Part shown: in pieces, positions 5,901-8,049 of the stretch
How positions within the stretch are numbered: position 1 is the first letter of the stretch
Layout: each line of letters starts with the position of its first letter
Assembly (NCBI GenBank): GCA_016200955.1
Contig: JACQDU010000781.1
Coordinates: forward strand, 1-8,049
Direction: 5' to 3'
DNA: 8,049 bases
DNA from: a bacterium
GTDB lineage: Bacteria; Planctomycetota; J058; JACQDU01
Position numbers and translations under genes: made by a program
The notes under the pieces: model-generated
What the model saw: only the letters and a program-made list of their open reading frames with translations
Database searches by the model: none
Told to the model about the DNA's origin: nothing

Positions 5901-7360
5901 AAGAGCTCCATGACCTGCGAGGCGTGCTCGAGCTTCTTCTCGGCGACCTTCGCCTCGCGCACGACGCCCTCGAGGGCGGAGCGGACCGCGGGACGGCGCG
6001 CGGGCGGCGGGACCTTCTCGAGGAAGCCGCGGATCCCGCGCGCGATCTTCGCGAGGCCCGGGATCCCGGCGTTCCGGTAGACGCCCATGGAGACCGGGAT
6101 CCCGCCCGTGTGCTTGCGCAGGTATTTCTTGAGCCAGCTCTCGGGAAGGTCCGCCTTCCTGTAAGCGAGGCACGTGAGCTCGAGCACGCGCCGGATGGCG
6201 AGCGGGTTCACGGCGCTCGAGCCGACCTGGTAGATCGGCTTCGCCCTGTTCGCGAGGAGCGCTCCCGAGATCGCGACCATGACGTTGACGCAGAGGTCGA
6301 CCGGGATCACGTCCAGGTTGTGGTGGTCGTCGATCGGGAAGTAACGGAGCCCGCGCGACGCCATCCACATGAGGGGCGCGCACGTGTTGACTCCCTGGTT
6401 CCACCCGGGGAAAGGGAAGCGGAGCGCGCTCTCGACCACGGCCGGACGGAGGATCGCGACGGGGCCGAGGTCGGGCCGCGCGGCGTCCACGAGCCTCTCG
6501 GCGAGCGCCTTCGTGTACGTGTACGTGTTCGGCCAGCCCCAGCGCCGGGCGCGGGCGAGGCCCTCCTCCGCGAGCCGCCGCTTCGAGCGAACCTCGGCGA
6601 GGCGCTTCGCCTTCCGCGGGTTTCCCTCGGCTTCCTTCCAGAGCTCGGCGTGCGTCGCCGGGTCCTCGATCTCGTCCTGGAGGAGACGCGAGACGAGCTT
6701 CCTCGCCTCGTCGACCTCTCTCCTCGCATCGAAGGTGTCGAACCCGTTCTTCGCCGTGAGCGGTGTCTCGTTCGCGCGGAGGTCCTCGGGGACCTGACCC
6801 TCGCGGTCGCCGTAGACGAAGCAGGTCGAGACGTGCAGGAAGGCGCAGCGCTTCGGGCCCGCGCGCTTCGCCAGCTCGAGCACGCGCTGCGTCCCGTCCA
6901 CGTTCGACGCGAGGCCCTTGTCGAGGGGCGGCACGAAGTCGACGAGCCCCGCGCAGTGGATCACGAGGTCGAGGTCCTTCGCGACCGCGGCGAAGCCCGC
7001 CTCGTCGAGCCCGAGCCGCTCGCGGGCCACGTCGCCGGCGCGGACGAGGACCTTCTGGCTCAGGTGCTCGCGGAGGCCGAGGCCGTGCGTCTCGCGGACG
7101 GCGTCGAGCGCGGGAGAGGCGACGACGTCTTTCAGGAAGCGGTCTTCGGCCGCCTGGTGGGAGGGAGCGCGGACGATGCAGACGATCCTCGCGATCCCCG
7201 GGAGCTTCTCGAGGAGGGTCGCGAGGACGACCTTCCCGAGGAAGCCCGTGGAGCCCGTGAGGAGGATGCGCTTGCCCTCGAAGATCGACGTGAGGCTCGG
7301 AAGCGAGGGCTCGCTCGCGGGGGTCGGAGTCCCCGAAGTCGGTCTGTCTTCGCTCTGCAT
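2918..7360 (-). CDS. elbD: ElbD-like multidomain enzyme: fatty acyl reductase - acyl-AMP ligase - ACP - PlsC acyltransferase
   Basis: 1480 residues. Reductase (about 25-545): NAD(P) motif TGSTGFLG (35-42), HVSTCFVYG (176-184), and GWPNTYTYTKALAE (275-288) with catalytic Y280/K284, as in plant and bacterial alcohol-forming reductases. Its C-terminal part (FRTDN..., ELFPYDPEKIDW) resembles the Marinobacter-type fatty acyl reductase end. Ligase (about 556-1118): P-loop YTSGTTGAPKGV (735-746), YEGYGLTE (910-917), GWLRTGDLG (983-991), and a lysine near 1105 in NATRKVKR. Carrier protein (about 1128-1204): DLGLDSIAV with phosphopantetheine Ser1166. Acyltransferase (about 1215-1445): NHSSHLD (1270-1276) and FPEGTRS (1345-1351). 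The tail 1447-1480 is Pro/charge-rich. All key residues are present. The order matches what I recall of M. xanthus ElbD, which makes ether lipids. The enzyme could activate, load, reduce and transfer acyl chains within one chain; wax-ester or other alcohol chemistry is the alternative. The ATG at 7360 is chosen because AAGGAG lies 5 nt upstream and the Rossmann motif starts soon after; the open frame upstream runs antisense into rsmA. Confidence 0.85.
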   Translation of the reverse strand: MQSEDRPTSGTPTPASEPSLPSLTSIFEGKRILLTGSTGFLGKVVLATLLEKLPGIARIVCIVRAPSHQAAEDRFLKDVVASPALDAVRETHGLGLREHLSQKVLVRAGDVARERLGLDEAGFAAVAKDLDLVIHCAGLVDFVPPLDKGLASNVDGTQRVLELAKRAGPKRCAFLHVSTCFVYGDREGQVPEDLRANETPLTAKNGFDTFDARREVDEARKLVSRLLQDEIEDPATHAELWKEAEGNPRKAKRLAEVRSKRRLAEEGLARARRWGWPNTYTYTKALAERLVDAARPDLGPVAILRPAVVESALRFPFPGWNQGVNTCAPLMWMASRGLRYFPIDDHHNLDVIPVDLCVNVMVAISGALLANRAKPIYQVGSSAVNPLAIRRVLELTCLAYRKADLPESWLKKYLRKHTGGIPVSMGVYRNAGIPGLAKIARGIRGFLEKVPPPARRPAVRSALEGVVREAKVAEKKLEHASQVMELFLPFINGPKTAFRTDNAIALERSLAPGDRELFPYDPEKIDWRDYFLRVFIPGLERWTFPELKEREGSATDAAPLYASLVALLEDTCNRYPKRVALRRTPSSGEEEKLTYEELLSRTEAVAARLAGAGVKPGDRVALAAENRPAWVATFFGILRAGATCVPVDSATDLARLAPLARTSRARAVVVSNASEAAQRALAQSFASLEGKDGKNGKTAAAPPRLVAIDELTAPPAGERAPAVDPTKLAPAVLIYTSGTTGAPKGVLLSHRALAAQVRSLSQLYPLGPEDRALSVLPLHHAFELTCGLLLPLARGAAISYAREATADAIKEGLHRTRPTAMIGVPALFEAWHRQIHRAAKTQGSMAERTFDALIGIHRGFRKRTGFNIGSRLFPEIHRQFGGELRYAVCGGAALAREVTNTFHGLGIDLYEGYGLTEAGPVVCANRPQAGPKAGSVGEPIPGVQVKIQEPDGEGTGEVLVRSPALMDGYDQEPDVTKSVFLDGWLRTGDLGRLDAEGRVSIVGRSKDVIVDGAGNTVYPDEVEELYSGCPDVTELAVAGVPLRDEKEVVGALVLVKDGGAPGSVAETRERVRAFFREVSQGLPSAKRVKVLKFTTRPLPRNATRKVKRDEVARMLHDLARGEAAASPKKIVSARGQVARTLEEVAGVDAGALAPDSDLAQDLGLDSIAVADAISALAEATGRTAPPDLGRLQTVADLVRHFEDAPAAGQDALTTPLTTDPRPIVLPRAVRALGKEAIDAFIRLAFTRGFQTRISGTGNIPRHTQAIVVANHSSHLDVGLVRHALGSWGKGLISVGARDYFFKDRAVATYFENFTNVLAFDRRESIRESLSRVVALLESGHNVLIFPEGTRSVTGRLQAFKAGLGYLVATTGAGVLPVYLSGTFQAAPKGSLIPRSRRLEARIGGFMPASVLLAKAGGKLKRDKLQRISEIAREAIVALRDGVAFDVRSLPVPESESDEKPARSRPAKPPEARVPRPESVG
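5360..5373. repeat. (CG)7 dinucleotide tract inside the acyl-AMP ligase
   Basis: Fourteen bases of strict alternating C/G at codons for ARA in SRARAVVV (about residues 664-670). Such tracts are prone to slippage and can adopt Z-DNA. Here it probably reflects GC-rich Arg/Ala codons. Confidence 0.7.
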
Positions 7361-7418
7361 CGACGCTCCTTGTATCCTCCCATACCCGCTCTCTTCAAGC
7401 GTGGTAAGTTTCTCGGTG
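7361..7418. promoter_or_regulatory. 58-bp divergent spacer between the lipid operon and rsmA
   Basis: This short segment separates two divergent starts, so unless initiation occurs inside the neighbouring genes both promoters must lie here or overlap the coding ends. It is less GC-rich than its surroundings (TTGAAG, GTATGG, GATACA on the minus strand; TAAGTTT on the plus strand). The minus-strand TTGAAG and GATACA stand 16 nt apart, but the latter abuts the ribosome binding site, so I do not call a defined promoter. Confidence 0.4.
7366..7371 (-). promoter_or_regulatory. Ribosome binding site AAGGAG of the ElbD-like gene
   Basis: AAGGAG on the minus strand, 5 nt before the ATG at 7360. It fixes the start of the large enzyme despite an open frame continuing upstream to beyond 7700 across rsmA. 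Confidence 0.75.
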
Positions 7419-8049
7419 ATGAAGCGCGACGAGCTCAAGCAGATGCTCGAGGCGGCCGGGGTGCAGCCGAGGCGGCCTCTCGGGCAGAACTTCCTCACGG
7501 ACCCGAACCTCCTCAAGGCGATCGCGCGCGACGCGGAGATCGAGCCCACCGACGTCGTGCTCGAGGTCGGGACGGGGACGGGTGGCCTCACGCTCGAGCT
7601 GGCATCGCTCGCGGCGCACGTCGTGACGGTCGAGATCGACTCCGCGCTCGCCGCGCTCGCGCGCGGACGGCTCTCGGACAGCGGGAACGTGACGCTCATC
7701 GAGCGCGACGTGCTCTCGAGCAAGTCCCGGATCGCGGACGAGGTCCTGGAAGCCGTGAAGCGGGAGCTGGCCGCGCGAGCGGGGTCCTCGCTGCGCGTCG
7801 TCGCGAACCTCCCTTACGCGATCTCGACGCCGGTCGTCGTGAACCTGCTCGAGCTCGACCTTCCCCTCCGGCGCATGACGGTCATGGTCCAGCTCGAGTC
7901 GGCCGAGCGCTTCTGCGCGCGGCCGGGAGACCCGGTCTTCAACGCCGTCTCCGTCCTCGCGGCGCAGCTCGCGAGCGTGACGCTCCTCCGGAAGCTCCCG
8001 CCCGCTGTCTTCTACCCTCGCCCGAAGGTCGCGAGCGCGGTCGTGCAGC
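7419..8049 (+). CDS. rsmA: 16S rRNA (adenine1518-N6/adenine1519-N6)-dimethyltransferase RsmA/KsgA, C-terminus cut by window edge
   Basis: The first 210 residues of RsmA (KsgA), roughly three quarters of the usual length; the rest lies past the right edge. It dimethylates two adjacent adenines near the 3' end of 16S rRNA using S-adenosylmethionine, late in 30S assembly. Visible family marks: PLGQNFLTDPNLL (20-32), SAM motif VLEVGTGTGGLTLEL (47-61), acidic VVTVEID (68-74), catalytic NLPYAIST (130-137), MVQLESAERFCARPGD (156-171) and FYPRPKVASAVV (198-209). EVGTGTG replaces the commoner EVGPGxG, a tolerated change. The ATG at 7419 directly follows an in-frame GTG at 7416 that could also serve. 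No strong ribosome binding site is visible (GGTAAG at about 7402-7407 is weak and distant). It is divergent from the lipid operon, with no functional link evident. Confidence 0.94.
   Translation, partial: MKRDELKQMLEAAGVQPRRPLGQNFLTDPNLLKAIARDAEIEPTDVVLEVGTGTGGLTLELASLAAHVVTVEIDSALAALARGRLSDSGNVTLIERDVLSSKSRIADEVLEAVKRELAARAGSSLRVVANLPYAISTPVVVNLLELDLPLRRMTVMVQLESAERFCARPGDPVFNAVSVLAAQLASVTLLRKLPPAVFYPRPKVASAVVQ

Noticed and set aside
6508..6829. About 100 charged residues between Ser178 and Tyr280 of the reductase, at first taken for an insertion
   Set aside because: Plant and bacterial alcohol-forming fatty acyl reductases have the same long spacer ending in a GWPNTYxxTK-type motif, so it is a family feature.
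7361..7723. N-terminal extension of the ElbD-like protein by 121 residues
   Set aside because: The extension is antisense to rsmA, Ser/Arg-rich and domainless; AAGGAG 5 nt before the ATG at 7360 supports the shorter protein.

Overview
The window is very GC-rich and almost fully coding, typical of a high-GC bacterium. A multidomain ether-lipid-type enzyme and an N-terminal two-helix regulatory-type module joined to a zinc ribbon fit Planctomycetota or Myxococcota best. This is an inference from gene content; no phylogenetic marker settles it. I see no phage, IS, CRISPR or tRNA signal.

Layout, left to right. (1) 1-1944, minus strand: the start and most of a membrane protein of unknown function whose C-terminus lies beyond the left edge. 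It has a small N-terminal helical module, a four-cysteine zinc ribbon, a long Pro/Ala-rich linker with a duplicated motif, three predicted membrane helices and a soluble C-terminal region. A candidate promoter sits just upstream, flanked by an 11/12 direct repeat. (2) A 103-bp gap (1945-2047) holds that promoter and a strong GC hairpin. (3) 2048-2905, minus: a SAM-dependent O-methyltransferase of the leucine carboxyl methyltransferase (PPM1/TIGR00027) type. (4) 2918-7360, minus: a 1480-residue fusion of alcohol-forming fatty acyl reductase, acyl-AMP ligase, acyl carrier protein and PlsC-type acyltransferase, matching the layout I recall for ElbD of Myxococcus xanthus ether-lipid synthesis. (5) A 58-bp divergent spacer. 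(6) 7419 to the right edge, plus: the first 210 residues of RsmA/KsgA, the 16S rRNA adenine dimethyltransferase.

How they work together. The large enzyme and the methyltransferase very likely form one minus-strand operon: 12 nt separate them and both lie in the same reading frame with one stop codon between. The large enzyme could activate a fatty acid, load it on its own carrier domain, reduce acyl chains to fatty alcohol and transfer acyl groups to a lipid acceptor, which suits ether-lipid or wax-like lipid synthesis. The methyltransferase may act on a product of that pathway, but its substrate cannot be read from the sequence. RsmA is a divergent housekeeping neighbour, and the left-hand membrane protein appears to have its own promoter.
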